A stretch of DNA of 64,000 nucleotides from Exophiala sp. HKRS030 (taxonomy: Eukaryota > Ascomycota > Eurotiomycetes > Chaetothyriales > Herpotrichiellaceae), in contig JAHWDD010000003.1 of assembly GCA_023897205.1 (NCBI GenBank), forward strand, positions 3,475,665 through 3,539,664, given 5' to 3'. Position 1 is the stretch's first letter, and each line of letters begins with the position of its first letter. Shown here piece by piece: positions 24,707 to 37,454 of the stretch. A model generated the notes under the pieces. That model did no database searches and was not told where the DNA came from. It saw nothing but the letters and a program-made list of their open reading frames with translations. The position numbers and the translations under genes are program-made.

Positions 24707-25791
24707 TCAACGTTCTGGCCCAAGACTTAGCACAAAATTCCTCAGGCCCATAAGCCCTAACCAGATGGCCTCTTCGGTCCTAATTGTTCGACTACCTTGT
24801 CCTGGTAGTACGTTGACCCAATGATCAAATAGCTCGCTGATGTTCTTGCCACTTATTCCCATTTGTTGTAGAGCAGAGTCGTTCGCTGCGGCATTCTCAA
24901 GACCGGCAACTCCGCCGAAGACGAGAAGAACATGTTGAAACTTTGGAGCATCAGGACCCAGAAGGCCGAATTGGCCGAGAGTATCATCCAAAGATGATCC
25001 TCGCTCAGATGTGCCGAACGATATGTCATATCCTCCATCAAAAGGACACTCGGTGAAGACATTGGATAGACTGTCGCAGGGACGAACCGAGTAACCCAAT
25101 AGTAGCCTTTCTGCACTCGAGGCGCACTGGGAGCTACTGCCTCTGCTTTGGTAGACGTATCCGGCTCTAGACGAAGTGTGACTCTCGTACCAGCAGGAAT
25201 GTCAGCACCGTGCACCACCCATGGTTCGGTTAGACCAACATCAACAAGGGTACCATCAACACCAGTGGAGCGTCCCTGACTAACGCCTTCGCGAAACTCG
25301 CAGAATTCATTGGCTCGTAGATGATGTGGCATATCAAGACTTGGTAGAGTTCCTGCTGTACGAAGATTGGGGTGCATGGGAAACAACGTTTTGCGTAGGT
25401 GAGGTGGCGTCTCGAGAAATGATAGCAAATGGGCTAAGAAATGGTTAGGATAAGAAAAGGCGGTATATTCATCCTCTCCGATGGCTCGGCGTGATTGTTG
25501 GGTCGATGCGTCTTCGTCGTCGAATATCACGATTTCGTCGACGCAGAAGACGGCCAATGCTCTCCCTATCTGACCGGCAAGGTAGGTCTTCTGATCATGA
25601 GACTTGGCATTTGATATAACACTTCCAGGCAGTGCAATGCTCAAGGTGTGTGACCGACCACCTGTAGGCTTGAAGACGGCCGTGGGTTTCGAAGTGTCAA
25701 TTGCAGTGGAATCATCCTTGGTGTCCATCTTGGGTGATTTCCTGGGCTTTTGCTCCGAGGCATCTCTCTTGCGTTTATTGTCTTTGGTCAT
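24707..25791 (-). CDS. SPOUT-fold RNA methyltransferase family protein (C9orf114/SPOUT1-like), one frame break
   Basis: Single exon, 361 residues after one restored base. Lys-rich N-tail (KRKRDASEQKPRKSPK), then HTLSIALPGSVISNAKS, the conserved family start, and LAGQIGRALAVFCVDEIVIFDDE. The middle has FPMHPNLRTAGTLPSLDMPHHLR and FREGVS, also family hallmarks. The C-terminal half holds the knotted cofactor site: VFGGVAGLE and PGQGSRTIRTEEAIWLGL. The frame breaks at GYYW: a G-run of three (forward C 25095-25097) should be four, after which GYSVRPCDSLSNVFTECPFDGGYDIS follows in the next frame. Yeast has two relatives of unclear function and the human homologue is a spindle/RNA methyltransferase. 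Nuclear or nucleolar action is likely. Confidence 0.88.
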
Positions 25792-26624
25792 GATGGATGA
25801 AATTGGTAGCTTTGAGTTTCTTCAAGGATTTGACACTGGAATTTGCATTCGTCAATATGATAATGTGTCTCTCTCATCGGATATGTGAAAAGTTCATGGC
25901 GAGAAATTTGAATGGGAAAGGCTACCCAATCAGAAATTTGATCCACGCCAAGAGGAGCACAAGGCTGAGGAGATTTCAAGCCGATTGATTGGCTCCCACT
26001 GGTTGGCAAATCTACTCTGTACAATGGTCACGAATGGTCAACCACTGAAATTCTACGGTCTTCACGGATTCTGGTAATATAATATTCTCACATGTACCTG
26101 GTCTCGCTTCTCCTTGAAAAACGACGGGGGTAAAATCTTTGGAGTACGGAGTAGACCATTATAGACGCAGGGAAAAAGGAAAACGGTCAAGGGCGAAAGG
26201 TTCAAGCAGGGATCCATCCATCAATCTCTCAACGGGGGTTTAAAATCGTTAAGGATAATCAGCCGCACCCCCAGATACCCAGACCCTTAGACGCTTAAAC
26301 TCCTGGCCTCTCTACGGAGTAGACTCTGTGGCCTTAGCCCTCTTTTCTGTGTCTAGACCCGTTCCAGCCTGTTGCAGTAATTCCTGGAAAAAGGGCACGA
26401 CCCCAATGACACTTTGCAGGAGGCCTTTCTGAGATTCTGACAGCGACACCTCTCAACTTCCTCGATTGTCAACGCGACCCATTCAATTTCTCTTTTCTTA
26501 TCATCTAATTACCTTTCTCTCCTTCGATAACGCCACGCCTTTTAAACCTCCCTGTCCTCGAACCCACGAAAAACCACTCCCAAGACTCGCTCTCTTCTCC
26601 TCTCCCATCCTCACGCACGCGACC
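25792..26624. promoter_or_regulatory. Divergent promoter of the SPOUT and GDT1-like genes
   Basis: Non-coding spacer between divergent starts. The last 150 bases before 26625 are pyrimidine-rich and A-poor, typical of the leader of a constitutively expressed fungal gene. A frame without stops runs from 26466 into the gene, but the ATG at 26625 begins a clear signal peptide and is preferred. Confidence 0.4.
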
Positions 26625-28243
26625 ATGAAGATCTCAGGTCGCCATACTCCCTTTTTACTCTTCCTCTTATCCACCTTGACCACCAGCAGCGCTATTGACG
26701 GTCCTCTTTCGCGAGATGTATCGCCTAATCAGTCAATTCATCACGCACGGAGTGTGAAAGATATCCTACCTGGGCAGGTTGGAACAGCTGGAAAGCCCGC
26801 ACCAATTGGTACTGAGCATGCACCTGTGGATGGGAAAGATGGTATGCCCCATGATGGGCCTTTTGTCGAGACAGGGGCAGAACGTTCGAGGAAGAAGCAA
26901 CTTTCAGATGACGACGAGCCCATCGTGGAGAAGCCCATCAAGAAGGAACAGTACTCCAATGCCGATATTCCTCAATCCAATGATGCAGTCATGGACGATC
27001 GGCGTAGTTCGAAACCCGCGGAAGGAACGCGAGGCACAGAAGGAGGCATTTCAGGAAAGGGAAAGACTGGGATATTGACGGATAAGAAACCTGATGCTCC
27101 CAAGGATGCCCGTCCCCATACCGAGGACCAAAAGGACCCTAAAGCTCTGGTCTCTGAAGACTCCAAAACCACCTTGAAGGTAAACAACTGCTTGCTTCTA
27201 CAATGCAAGAGATATCTAACGACACTCCTAGACTCCTGTTGACCTTCCAGACAAACCACACGACATCCCTCACCCTCAGAATCCATCGTCGCCAAAAGAC
27301 ACCTCCTTATTGAAAGACTCGGAATCTGCAAAGAATCCCAAGCACGATGATCACGAGCCTGCCGTTATTCAACCGCTTCACTCCCTCCTCCTGTCTTTCA
27401 CCATGATTCTCTTCTCCGAAATTGGCGACAAGACATTCCTAGTTGCAGCATTAATGGCAATGCGCCATCCTCGCTTGGTCGTCTTTACTGCAGCCTTTTC
27501 AGCTCTCATCACAATGACTGTCTTGTCCGCTGTCCTAGGTCATGCAGTCCCGACCTTGATTCCCAAAACCTTTACCAATTTTGCAGCTGCCGGTCTTTTC
27601 CTTGTATTTGGCGTCAAAATGCTCATTGAGGCCCGTGGAATAAGCCCTGACGAAGGTGTCAGCGAAGAAATGAAAGAAGTGGAGATGGAGTTGGAAGAGA
27701 AAGAACAAGAACAAAGGAGACACGCACGACGCCGTTCGTCTACCATCTCACCATATGCTCTGGAGGCTGGTCGCGCTGGCAGAAAACATGGCAACAGCCG
27801 GCTTCCTTCCCCACCTGAAAGCCCAGGTAGCTCCAGGGAAACTTCTCCCTCCAGAGGTTCGAGTATTCAGAACATCTCCACCGGCATCAACAACTTATTT
27901 TCATTGTTACTCAGTCCGGCTTGGGTACAAACATTCATCATGACCTTCTTAGGAGAATGGGGGGATCGATCTCAGATTGCGACCATTGCGATGGCAGCGG
28001 GTCAGGATTATTGGTGGGTCACCGCCGGTGCTCTTGGGGGCCACTGTATCTGTACAGGAGTTGCTGTACTTGGTGGCAAGGCAATTGCGGGTAAAGTCAG
28101 CCTAAGAACTGGTAAGTGGGATAGTCTTGTTGTCCCCAATTCAGACGATAAACGATATGCTGACAACCTGAAAAGTCACAATGGGTGGCGCAATAGCGTT
28201 CCTGGTTTTTGGCGTCATCTATCTGCTCGAGGCGGTGTATTGA
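26625..28243 (+). CDS. gdt1: GDT1/UPF0016 (TMEM165) family Ca2+/Mn2+ transporter
   Basis: Three exons: 26625-27179, 27232-28111 and 28176-28243, giving 500 residues. A signal peptide (FLLFLLSTLTTSSA) is followed by a ~200-residue hydrophilic acidic/Lys-rich luminal region, longer than in yeast Gdt1. Two GDT1 repeats follow, each with the signature E-x-G-D-(K/R)-(T/S): EIGDKTFLVAALMAMRH in the first and EWGDRSQIATIAMAAG in the second. They are separated by a basic/Glu loop of about 95 residues. Six to seven membrane helices in all; the tiny last exon adds the final helix (GGAIAFLVFGVIYLLEAVY). The family works in the Golgi, exchanging Ca2+/Mn2+ for protons and supporting glycosylation. Intact frame throughout. 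Confidence 0.93.
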
Positions 28244-29976
28244 GATTCACGCATGATAAACTGCTTATTGCGCATGCCCACAGCATCACTGGATTCCTCA
28301 TATTTGGCACCAATCTATGAGTTTGGGACGAAAACACCTCCCCAGGATCAGGCCAGTCCATTACACCTGAGTGGCCTCCCTGACTCTTCAACCTAATGCT
28401 CAGAGGGCGAGCAAGCCGCTTCGCCTTTTGATCAGAAATAGTCTGCTGATCCACGAGGCTCTGAGCTTTGTCACTTGCCTACGGAAGACAGAAATTTGGT
28501 TTGGAACGACCACGGAACTTCAACTCCAAACTTGCCGGACAATTACGCCGTGTTATGCCAGCCCTAGCAAATATCAGAGCTATAATCGAGATATTCGACT
28601 AAATACAGCACTGTCCCACCAAGATGATAACATACAGCCTCGAGATGAAGCAGATATGAGGCTCCTGAAACTGTGCAGCAACGAGATAAGCATTGTGTTT
28701 TGCCTCCAAGGGTTCTCTCTTCATTGTGTCATTTCCAATCGCTTGCTTTTGCAATTTTCCACAGCTGATGTGGCCAAATCTGCGGACATCATTACATTAC
28801 ACTACATAGCGACGGCGCTGGAAGGAATGGGAGTGGCCCTAGAGATACCAGACGGGCCTTTGGGAGGAAAGGGAGGATATACATATAAGAGGGTTGCGTC
28901 CAGTCGCTGCCGTACCGATAGCAGGTCTCCCGCTAGAGAATAAAGGTCTCGGGTTCTGTCTGCTGCAGCTGGTTTGGTTCTTGTATAGCTGGTTCTCTCT
29001 CACGCAAGGTTTCAGTGGTTGTCCCACCCATATGGACGGGATATTTCTCTTTTTAGAAGGATGTGTGAACATAGACGGCGGAAAACAAAAATATTATCTA
29101 GGAGGGCGTGTAGAATCAGACAGACCTCTGTACGTATAATGGGGTGGGGAATGACAAAATCGCTTACTTTTTTTGTGGAAATGTCTAGCCACTCGCTTGT
29201 CTGAGTGCGTTGTCTGCTGTCACTAACTACTAACTAGTCCGCATCTATTTGTAATGTCTACCTATTCAGTGCCTATGTACCTATGGTGTCTGTGTGAAGT
29301 AGATGGATGATGATCCAGCACCCGTGGTACATTGAGACAAGTACAAGCTTAAAGATCAGAGATGGAGAAGAGCAAGAGGCTAAGAGAGAAAGATAGAGAT
29401 AGAGGAAACATGGTGGTTTAGTCATTCTGATATTCGAGCCAACTAACTGGTTCAAGCCCGCAAGCACTACAAGAACCGGGCAATTCCATGATTGCTTGCC
29501 GACGTCGTCAGATGGTCGTAGTAGTCCAGCGTGTGAGTAATTCCTAGTCCATGAAAGGAAACCCGAGATTTGAAAAGAGTAAAAAAAAGAGAACTCCAAA
29601 CATGGGTCTGAATGAAATCAAGAGACTTTTCCTGTTGCCGTACCCAAATTCCAAACGCCACCCGATATCCTGGACATCCCCGAGAGTCCAACCATTCTCG
29701 AAGCAAAAAGGTGCCGTGCTGTCCTGTTGTGCCGAACGCCTGATATTCCTGCCTGTGTTTCCAGTCGTAATGAAGTTGAGAGGCGTACATTCCCATTTGC
29801 TTTTTGCTTGTAGAAGTGTGTAAATTTCCGCAAGTTGTGTCTTGGTCACCAATTCACCAGTAGCATACCAGAGCATCTTTCCAATTCGATGATTTCATGA
29901 AGGCGGGGAAGCTTGCAAATCATGGGATGATGTTGGTTTCGAGCATGATCGAGGTACTCAAAACACGTGTGCATCG
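28244..29976. other. Long intergenic stretch, convergent 3' flanks
   Basis: 1733 bases between two convergent genes. A 190-codon open frame (28371-28943, +) has no recognisable domain, no supporting splice sites and shuffled composition, so I treat it as chance. The remainder is unremarkable; the right end is the 3' flank of the minus-strand gene. Confidence 0.4.
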
Positions 29977-32479
29977 TCAAGGTCGTTGTTTCGGACGACT
30001 GAGCATGTTCAGACGACTGAGGCTCAAAACACCCTTGCCCTTTCTGTCCTTTGAGTTCTGCTTTGCCAGCTCACGCGCTGCACTGGGTCTCGGCTTTTTC
30101 TTCTCCTCAGCCGCAATCCCAACATTTGCTGCATTTTCATGCGATACGAACCGTGCACGCTTACCACCTCGCTTAGCTCCTTCTTCGTCTGCATCGTCTA
30201 GCTTTGATGTTTCTTGCCAGCCGCCGGGGACCGAAGGCCAAATTGAAATTCTGCGATTCTCCTTCTCATCCAAACCCGAGTCTTCAGATTCGGTCGAATC
30301 TCGGCGTCGCTTCTTGCCTGGTAACCCGTGAGGAACAGTCTTGACATCGGTATCTTCGAATGGCTGTACGACAAGGGATACTCCAGAGCTGCGGACACGT
30401 CGAATGGTATTTGGAGACGGTCGAGAGAAATTGACATTACTGGGCGATCGCATAACCTTATTAGCATGAATCGTGGGATTAGTCTGATTGACCATGGTAT
30501 TGACTGAGGTCAAGGTTGATGGAATATTGGACCGCGAAGGATGATGAAGTGTTGTGAAAATTGACTTGAACTCTTTCGATTCACGACGGTTATGTTCTTT
30601 GGCTTTGGCGTCAAACGGTGCGTCAGAGGTAGTGGCAGCAGGGCTTGATGCAAGATCGGGAAGCTGGGGATAATCAATATCGCTCTCGGCATCCTCCCAA
30701 TTTCCGTCATTGTCATCTTCGTCATCATCATCATTTTGGACGACGTACGCGGCGGGGTCATACGGTACAACTGGAGGTTTTCCAGGAGTGAGATTGGGTA
30801 ATTTCGCTGGACTTGGACTTCCTGCTGCTAGTTTCACCGCATATCTCGACTTCACACTCGGAGTGAAATCGACCTTCTTCGAGGAACCGGGATTCTCTGT
30901 TACACTATTCAGTCGTTTTGGAGTGCCGGGTCTGCTTTCCACCGCTTGTGCAACACTCGATTTACGTCCAGCACGGAGTATGGATTTGAGGCCGGCAAAG
31001 GTAGGAAGCCTGGACCGTAATGAAGCTTGATCGTGTGATGCATTGAGCTCTGCGATTGGCAACTTTCTAGACGTGCTTGCTGCCCCTGCATCCGCGGTTG
31101 TTGTGAAGATGGACTTCTGAGGGGATTGTGGCCGCGACGTGCTCTTATTCGCAAACGATTCAACCGTCTTTGTCGTGTCAGATCCATGAGAGGTAGACGG
31201 CCTAGAGATGGGAACTGTGGTGGTTGTGCGTAATGACTTGACACTCGTAGTCCGCGAAAGCATATGACCTTTGGCCGGAGACGCAACCGGCAGCTGACTT
31301 GGTGCAGCGAGTCGGGCCAAGGATGCCTTCGTCGGCGATAGAAGACTACTTGATGTAGGTCGTGGGAGGTTTGATACGGCGAGTTGCTGCTGCTCGGCTT
31401 GTCGACCGGTCGAAACATCAGCCATTTCGGATTGTCGTGCTCGCTTGACTGAAGCTGTGTTTTCGAGACGCTCTGACACCTGTGGGATCGACTTGAACGG
31501 GCTTACAGAGGTAGGACGACCCAAGAACGGAGGTGGAAGTCTACCCGGGGTGCCTTTGCCCGCAGTGCGAGGTCTTTCCATCTCATCCAATCCAGCCTTT
31601 GAGCCGCTTCTCTTGAGCGATTGTGTCGTGGGCTGGGCAAAACCAGGTCGGCTTCGGTACGCTGATGGGTGATCCGCGATCGAGTCCATTTTCTTGAACT
31701 GAGCCATGTGGATATCGCTGAATCTGCCCGCTCTACCTTTTGGTTTTGCGATTCTCCTTCCGGAAGCATTAGTAGCACCAATAATGCCTTCTGCTTCATC
31801 ATCCTTCTTCTGTTGGGCGTCTTTTTCTGCTTGCATCTGAGCCTTGATCTTGATCGCTTCTTCCCTCACAGTATCCATGAGCTTCTGTGCCTCATTGCTC
31901 AACTGTGACTCCGCACCGAAGTTGAAGTTGAAGTTTGTGGATGAGAATTTTGCAGGTATGCTCTGACGGGCTTTGGACGGGGTATTCTGAGCACTGGCAA
32001 TTGAATGCGGCGGTTGTGCAGGAATATCAACGAAACCGAGCTTTAGACCCGAGTCTGGCGCTTTGGCGGTCGAGTGATGAACGAGTTCTGGGTGCATCTC
32101 ACCTCGATCGATTCGTGGTACAGTTCGAGGTGTTTTGAGGGCTGATAACTTGGAGAGATGGGATTTGACACTTGCTGCAGAAGCGGGAGTTGCCAATACA
32201 TCTTCCAACGATTGAGGATGGTCGACTTCTGGAGTTTCATCTCTCTCTACGAGTGATGCAAGCTTTGCGGACGAAGATGTAGCTTTCTGGGGTGAGGATC
32301 GCTAATTCTCACGGTCAGTGACGTGAAATGACAGAGATATGAAGAGATGGTCAAGAACACGGTGATGCTAAGACTTCTACATGGCACATGTGTATTTGTG
32401 CAAGGTTGGGCCAGTTTACCTGTTGCTGTTGTTGTGTGGATTTGCTTAGTCTCGCAGAGCGACGACGAGGAGTGGCCAT
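29977..32479 (-). CDS. Ser/Thr/Pro-rich basic protein, probably nuclear; function not recognised
   Basis: Two exons, 32479-32420 and 32301-29977, giving 794 residues in whole codons. The start is MATPRRRSARLSK with a short poly-Gln run at the splice. Nearly all of it is low-complexity, rich in S, T, P, K and R, with many SP/TP pairs (SPTKASL, TPGKPP, RPQSPQKS) that would suit proline-directed kinases. A predicted helical/coiled stretch lies around residues 155-195 (EAQKLMDTVREEAIKIKAQ). An acidic patch (QNDDDDEDDNDGNWEDAE) sits near residue 545, and the C-terminus is basic with nuclear-localisation-like KRGGKRARF and KKKPRPSAAREL. No catalytic domain seen. A chromatin or cell-cycle role is a guess only. 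Confidence 0.8.
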
Positions 32480-33934
32480 GGCGGGCAAGTCTGAGTTTAC
32501 CTCGAGAACAACGGACCGAACAAATGAAGCATACAGATGGCCGTCGAATTTCAACTCAAGAGGATGAGTCGAACGACGCGCAGGTTGGTCCGTGGACAAT
32601 GTGTGGAGAGGACTTGTTGATCATGTGCAGTTTGTTTCAGTTCTGCTGATTGTGCTGATTGTGCTCTTGTGCTTTTGTGCTCTTGCGCTATCGACAAGTA
32701 CGTCAGATATAAACAAAGCTAACCACAATGGATCAAGCGTCTTGGCATTGATACACCAGATCACGTGAGACGCACCGTGAATCAGGTCGCCGTCGGTGAA
32801 CCCCATCATTCTCGTAAATTTACATCTTTGGTAGAATAACCTGACACGAGCATTATTCAATAGCATGGCGCTGAGCTCGGCCTTTACTGCATCTGGGTCA
32901 GTCAAGTAATGCCAACCTTGGCGGTAACTTGTGCCTCACACAATCAAAGTAGTCCGATGAGGCTCGTAACGACACAAACAGTCGGCCTTCGATTTCTGGG
33001 AGGCGTGGTAGGTCCGTCAAAATGAAGGAATCCTTCGGAGAGCGCTTATTCGTCGTTTTTCTCCCCAAAGCCTCGGTGGCTGAATGCCCGACACCCATGA
33101 AACAAACGACTTCCATCCGGCGAAGGAAGCTAATTTCTCACTGAGTCTAACGAGATCGCATCTCCACAACAGTCAAAGTCTCTGGTGGTCTTGACTCTTC
33201 ATTCAAGGTTCAACTTCCATTGCCCTACTACAGAGCCCGTTCTCTGGTTCCTAGATTTTATGGGCGTTCGTTGGGCTGCAGTTGAAACAAGGGCCTGCCT
33301 ATCATTGAGATACTACTTGTTTCACAACAAAGAGAACGAGGAATCAGGTTGTACGCTTTAAACCGCCCGCAGGATCTTTAACCACGGCGTCGAACAATAT
33401 CTCATCCTGGGGGCGAAGCAAATCTTCTCCCATCTCGTTCTAAAATACTCAGGCTCGGGCCATTTGCGCCACGGATGAATCTCAGCTGCTGATGGCCACT
33501 TTACTCGTCTGCATAGGACTACTCCGTATGTGAGTCTCCGTGTCGTCTGCGCTAAGCTTTCTCATCCCCTGCATCCATTATGATCCTTGGACGTGATTGA
33601 TCTGTTCCTGCAACTAAATTTAACATCCATGCTTTTCAGGATCCTTGGGTGCAAATCGTTCTCTAGTCTAGACAGGTCTAGAAAAGAACGGGCTGATGGG
33701 CCAGGACGAAGAATACTTTGTTGTCTCTTAGCTCCCCACCTGTGCCATCGTACCACTGGTTTCTTACTCGCCCTGATGATGTCGATCGTTCCTCGTTGTT
33801 TTGCTGTCTGACTTCTTCGTTTCCTCACTGTCGCTGGCTGGCTCGCTCTACCTCATGGTTTTGGTTGTCGATCGCTAACCAAGTTTCCTTCGCTTTTCGT
33901 TGCGCTTTTTGGAGAGCCATCGACCATACACATC
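32480..33934. other. Intergenic between divergent genes
   Basis: 1455 bases with no convincing gene. Near 32648-32690 there is a short run of GATTGTGCT/CTTGTGCTTTTGTGCT units. The 400 bases before 33935 are pyrimidine-rich and rich in TTCG/CTCG, fitting a long 5' leader of the kelch gene. Confidence 0.4.
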
Positions 33935-35994
33935 ATGTCTTCTACTATTCTTCACAGAATGACCAGTAATCCGGCCTTATTACTTTCGTTAGCACTATTC
34001 AATGTCGTGTCTGCAGGGACTTCGTTAGATCCTGTCAAGAACTTTTGCAGAAGGATCGGTCACAGTTGTCAGTGTATGGTTCAGTACATATCATGAAATC
34101 CGCTGATTTTTGGCGAAGCCGTTTACAAAAATAACACACTCTTCATCAATGGGGGACTAGAAACCTTTGTTGATTTCGGCGCAGATGGCCAGCAAGATTA
34201 CAAAACTATCACATCAGGCATCAGTAAGTGGTCAGTATTGGTTCTAGGTCGAGATCTGACCACCAGCAGACGAAAATGTCATTTCGGTCGACATGACTGG
34301 TTCATGGAATTGGCGGACCAATGTTTCCATTTCACAGAAAACGAAAAAACAGAGTGGCACAATTGAGGGAATGGAGTGGCCAGTCAATATCCATGACGGC
34401 GCACTGTTTGGGGGCATTGAAGATTCAGGTTCTCTATACATGTTTGGGGCACGACACAAGATTTCAACCAATCGTTTCCGTACTATCTGATACCTCCCAC
34501 CGAACAGTATGCTCTCTGGACATACGATATCCAGAACTCCCTTTGGGTTGCCTCCGACACCTCTGGGTCTGGGATTACTATTCCATCATGGGGCGCCAGT
34601 GCAGAGTCGCCTAGCGGTCTTGCGTTTTACCTTGGCGGACAAATCGATGGAGGGACTGCGAACACGACACAGTATCTCGGGAATACAACAGTCGGTGTTG
34701 GAGGGATGGTCGTTATTGACACATTGTCGACCACAGTCAAGAACTTGACAGTTAAGGATACGGTCAAGAGCAATCGACAAGGAGCAAGCATGATCTACGT
34801 CGACAATTTCGGCGAAAAGGGTGTCCTGGTTCTGATTGGAGGTCGTACCGAGAATGATGGTTATCTGGACATGAGCGAAATTGCAGTTTTTGACATCAAC
34901 ACACTCGATCTCAGCGACAACTCTGACGCCTCTAAGAACGTTTGGTACCAGCAGAAAGCGAGTGGCAACATTCCAAGTGGACGTACCGACTTCTGTCTCG
35001 TCGCTGCTCCCGCACAGGACAACAGCAGTACAAGTATCTACCTGTACGGAGGTAAAAGTGCTGGTTCCATCTTCGATGACATTTATGTCCTCAGTATCCC
35101 TTCTTTTACCTGGGTCAAAGTGTTTGTCGGAGAGGACGCGCGTTGGTCCGTTACTTGTCATTTTGTCGCCCCAAGACAGATGATCACGATTGGCGGTGGA
35201 GGAAAATCAGACAATATCACCACAGATTGTGACTGGGAACAGAAAAGCTTGGCTGTGCTTGATCTCAGCACGATAGAGTGGGGCAGCACCTATGATGCTG
35301 ATGCCGCGGCCTTTCAAGTCTCAGAAGCTGTTATCAAGGAGATTGGTGGAGGGTAAGTCGTACTCAACTTGCTGCACTATCTGAGCTCAACAACTGACAT
35401 ATCGAGTACAGCCCCACAGGCGAAGCGACCAAGATTGCTCCCGGCGATGGGTGGGAGGAAGACGGACTGTCTACACTATTTACCATCCGCACTGTCGTCA
35501 CCGCCACTAACGATACTAACCCTGCCAACACCACCCAGCCCGCGACGCCGACTACTTCTGCTCCAACACCACCAGCACAGTCCTCTGCGCCCCCTCCCTC
35601 AGGCCTAGCCACGGGTGCGATAGCAGGAATCGCCGTAGGTGGTGTCGCCGTCATTGCACTGATCGCCGCGGGGATCTTCGTCTTCTACCGCCGCCGCCGA
35701 TTATCCCAACGTGCTCAAATCGCCGAACCCGCCATGCTGGAGTCCAGCAGTCCACCACAGTATCATATGGCCGGGTCACATGCACGATCCGAGCTCGCAG
35801 GTGCGCTTGCCAGTGCGGAGCTAGAATCGCAGCACGACGCATCCGGTATGTGGAAAGGACGGCCCAGGTCGCCAGTGGAGAAGGACGCGGGATCGTCCGA
35901 TGATGGCGCAACCAAGAGCCGGTCTTCTGGGACATTTGACGGGTCTACCTATGGGTCGTCACAAGGACGCGTTGATCCAGTAGAAATGCCGTGA
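33935..35994 (+). CDS. Kelch-repeat protein with signal peptide and single membrane helix, one frame break
   Basis: Four exons: 33935-34073, 34119-34223, 34270-35352 and 35412-35994, giving 636 residues with one base restored. Signal peptide (ALLLSLALFNVVSAG); a second in-frame ATG at 33959 is an alternative start. The ectodomain has kelch blades: SVYKNNTLFINGG, GALFGGIEDSGSLYMFGG, AFYLGGQIDGG, GVLVLIGGR, IYLYGGKSAG and ITIGGGG. A Thr/Pro-rich stalk leads to one helix (AIAGIAVGGVAVIALIAAGIF), then YRRRR and a cytosolic tail of about 110 residues. The frame breaks in G-run 34446-34449, four where five are needed. Such fungal kelch membrane proteins are common; their role at the cell surface is unknown. 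Confidence 0.85.
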
Positions 35995-37454
35995 ACAGAC
36001 AAGGTTCAGAAAATGCACGAATTTCTCTGGTTGATGAGCATGTTAATGGTATTGTTGATGACATGAACTCGAGATACGTTGAAGGGGCTTTCTCCATGGC
36101 ACCAACAGCGGGCAATGTTTCGGAATGATGAATACTGGCTCTAGCAGAAATCAAGGACAGGATCCTGGATTGTTAGCAAAGTATGTAATCAACATACCGA
36201 AGTCTTGGTCCTTTCCACCATCCTAGCTCACACCGCACACTCAGTGCAAGTCCTCGAAGCATCGTCCTCCTCCCTTAGAGATGCTGACCCCCGAAGTTCA
36301 GCAGATGAAAGTTTTGGCCAATGGGGAGCTGAGAGTCATATGAGTAGAGGTGATTTATCACCAGCGATCACTTGTTGGCAACACTGGGTTTGTCCATCAA
36401 TTCTGACAACCACTAGGTGCCTGGCGACCGCTGACCACACCGAGTAAAGTTGTCCACGCCGCTAGTTAGCGGCTCAACGGAGCCCACATGGCCAACCCCT
36501 GAATCTTGATTTCGGACCGTGAGGAAGACGGGCAGTTATGAAAGTTAGATATCCACAATAATGATATGACAGGACAACCCCCGATGAGCATGGCCCATGG
36601 ATTACGGGCTACGAATGATCGAGATTGATGCAAGGCTGCCCTCAACTTTTCCCTTGGAGAATGTGAAATGCTTGTAAGGCTGCTGCGTGTTGGGATGTAT
36701 CTTATCACCTTTACTGATTGGGTCAAGCAGTCTGTCACACGTGGGCTGATTCAATTGAGATACTCAACTCTACTGATGCTACAGTGACTTATGGAGACCT
36801 AAAGGACAAGAAGGTCTTAATAGACATGCCTGAAGAGGCTTGAGGAGTCTTCAAGAGGACAACACCGATCATAGGATGTCTTCTTGTAGATGACGTTCTC
36901 AATCAAGCGAAGAGGTCGGCTATTTCAATTGAACATGCTCAAATCCTTGAAAATTTATTCCTGACAAGAACTAGAACCCAAAGATTAATTTCCCTCATAA
37001 CGGTTTTCTGCGCCTTAATTGAGGTCAAATTTAAAGGGTTTTGTTGTGCATATAGGAAGAAGGAGCTCGTGATCATGGATCGACAACGCGTACGTAGAAA
37101 TCGATAGCATCAGACACGCACATTATCCATACTCAACTAGATGAATGGAATCGTGATAGTCAACATGTAGAACAACAAATGCTATCGACTGAACCATTCA
37201 TGCATCCAAGACCCCGCCTTTTTCGTTCACTTTGACCGTCACTTAGCATGACTTCGTGCGGGTGACGATCAAACACCACCTCGTCAGCTTAGAGGTCCAT
37301 GACCAGTGGAATAGTGGAAAGCTGGCCGATCACAACAAAACAAAAGACACTCTTTCATTCGATTCGTGGATGGACGCAGAAACTGAACCAACAAACAGAC
37401 ACACAGAGAAACAAGCGAAGTTTTCACCACCAGTGCCACCACCAGTCGACGGCT
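35995..37454. other. Intergenic
   Basis: 1460 bases: 3' flank of the kelch gene and upstream region of the DnaJ gene. Several short frames but none with codon-like structure. The part from about 36780 to 37200 is A/T-rich. Nothing else seen. Confidence 0.4.

Noticed and set aside
28371..28943. 190-codon plus-strand frame after the GDT1-like gene
   Set aside because: No recognisable domain, irregular composition and position in a 3' flank; likely chance.
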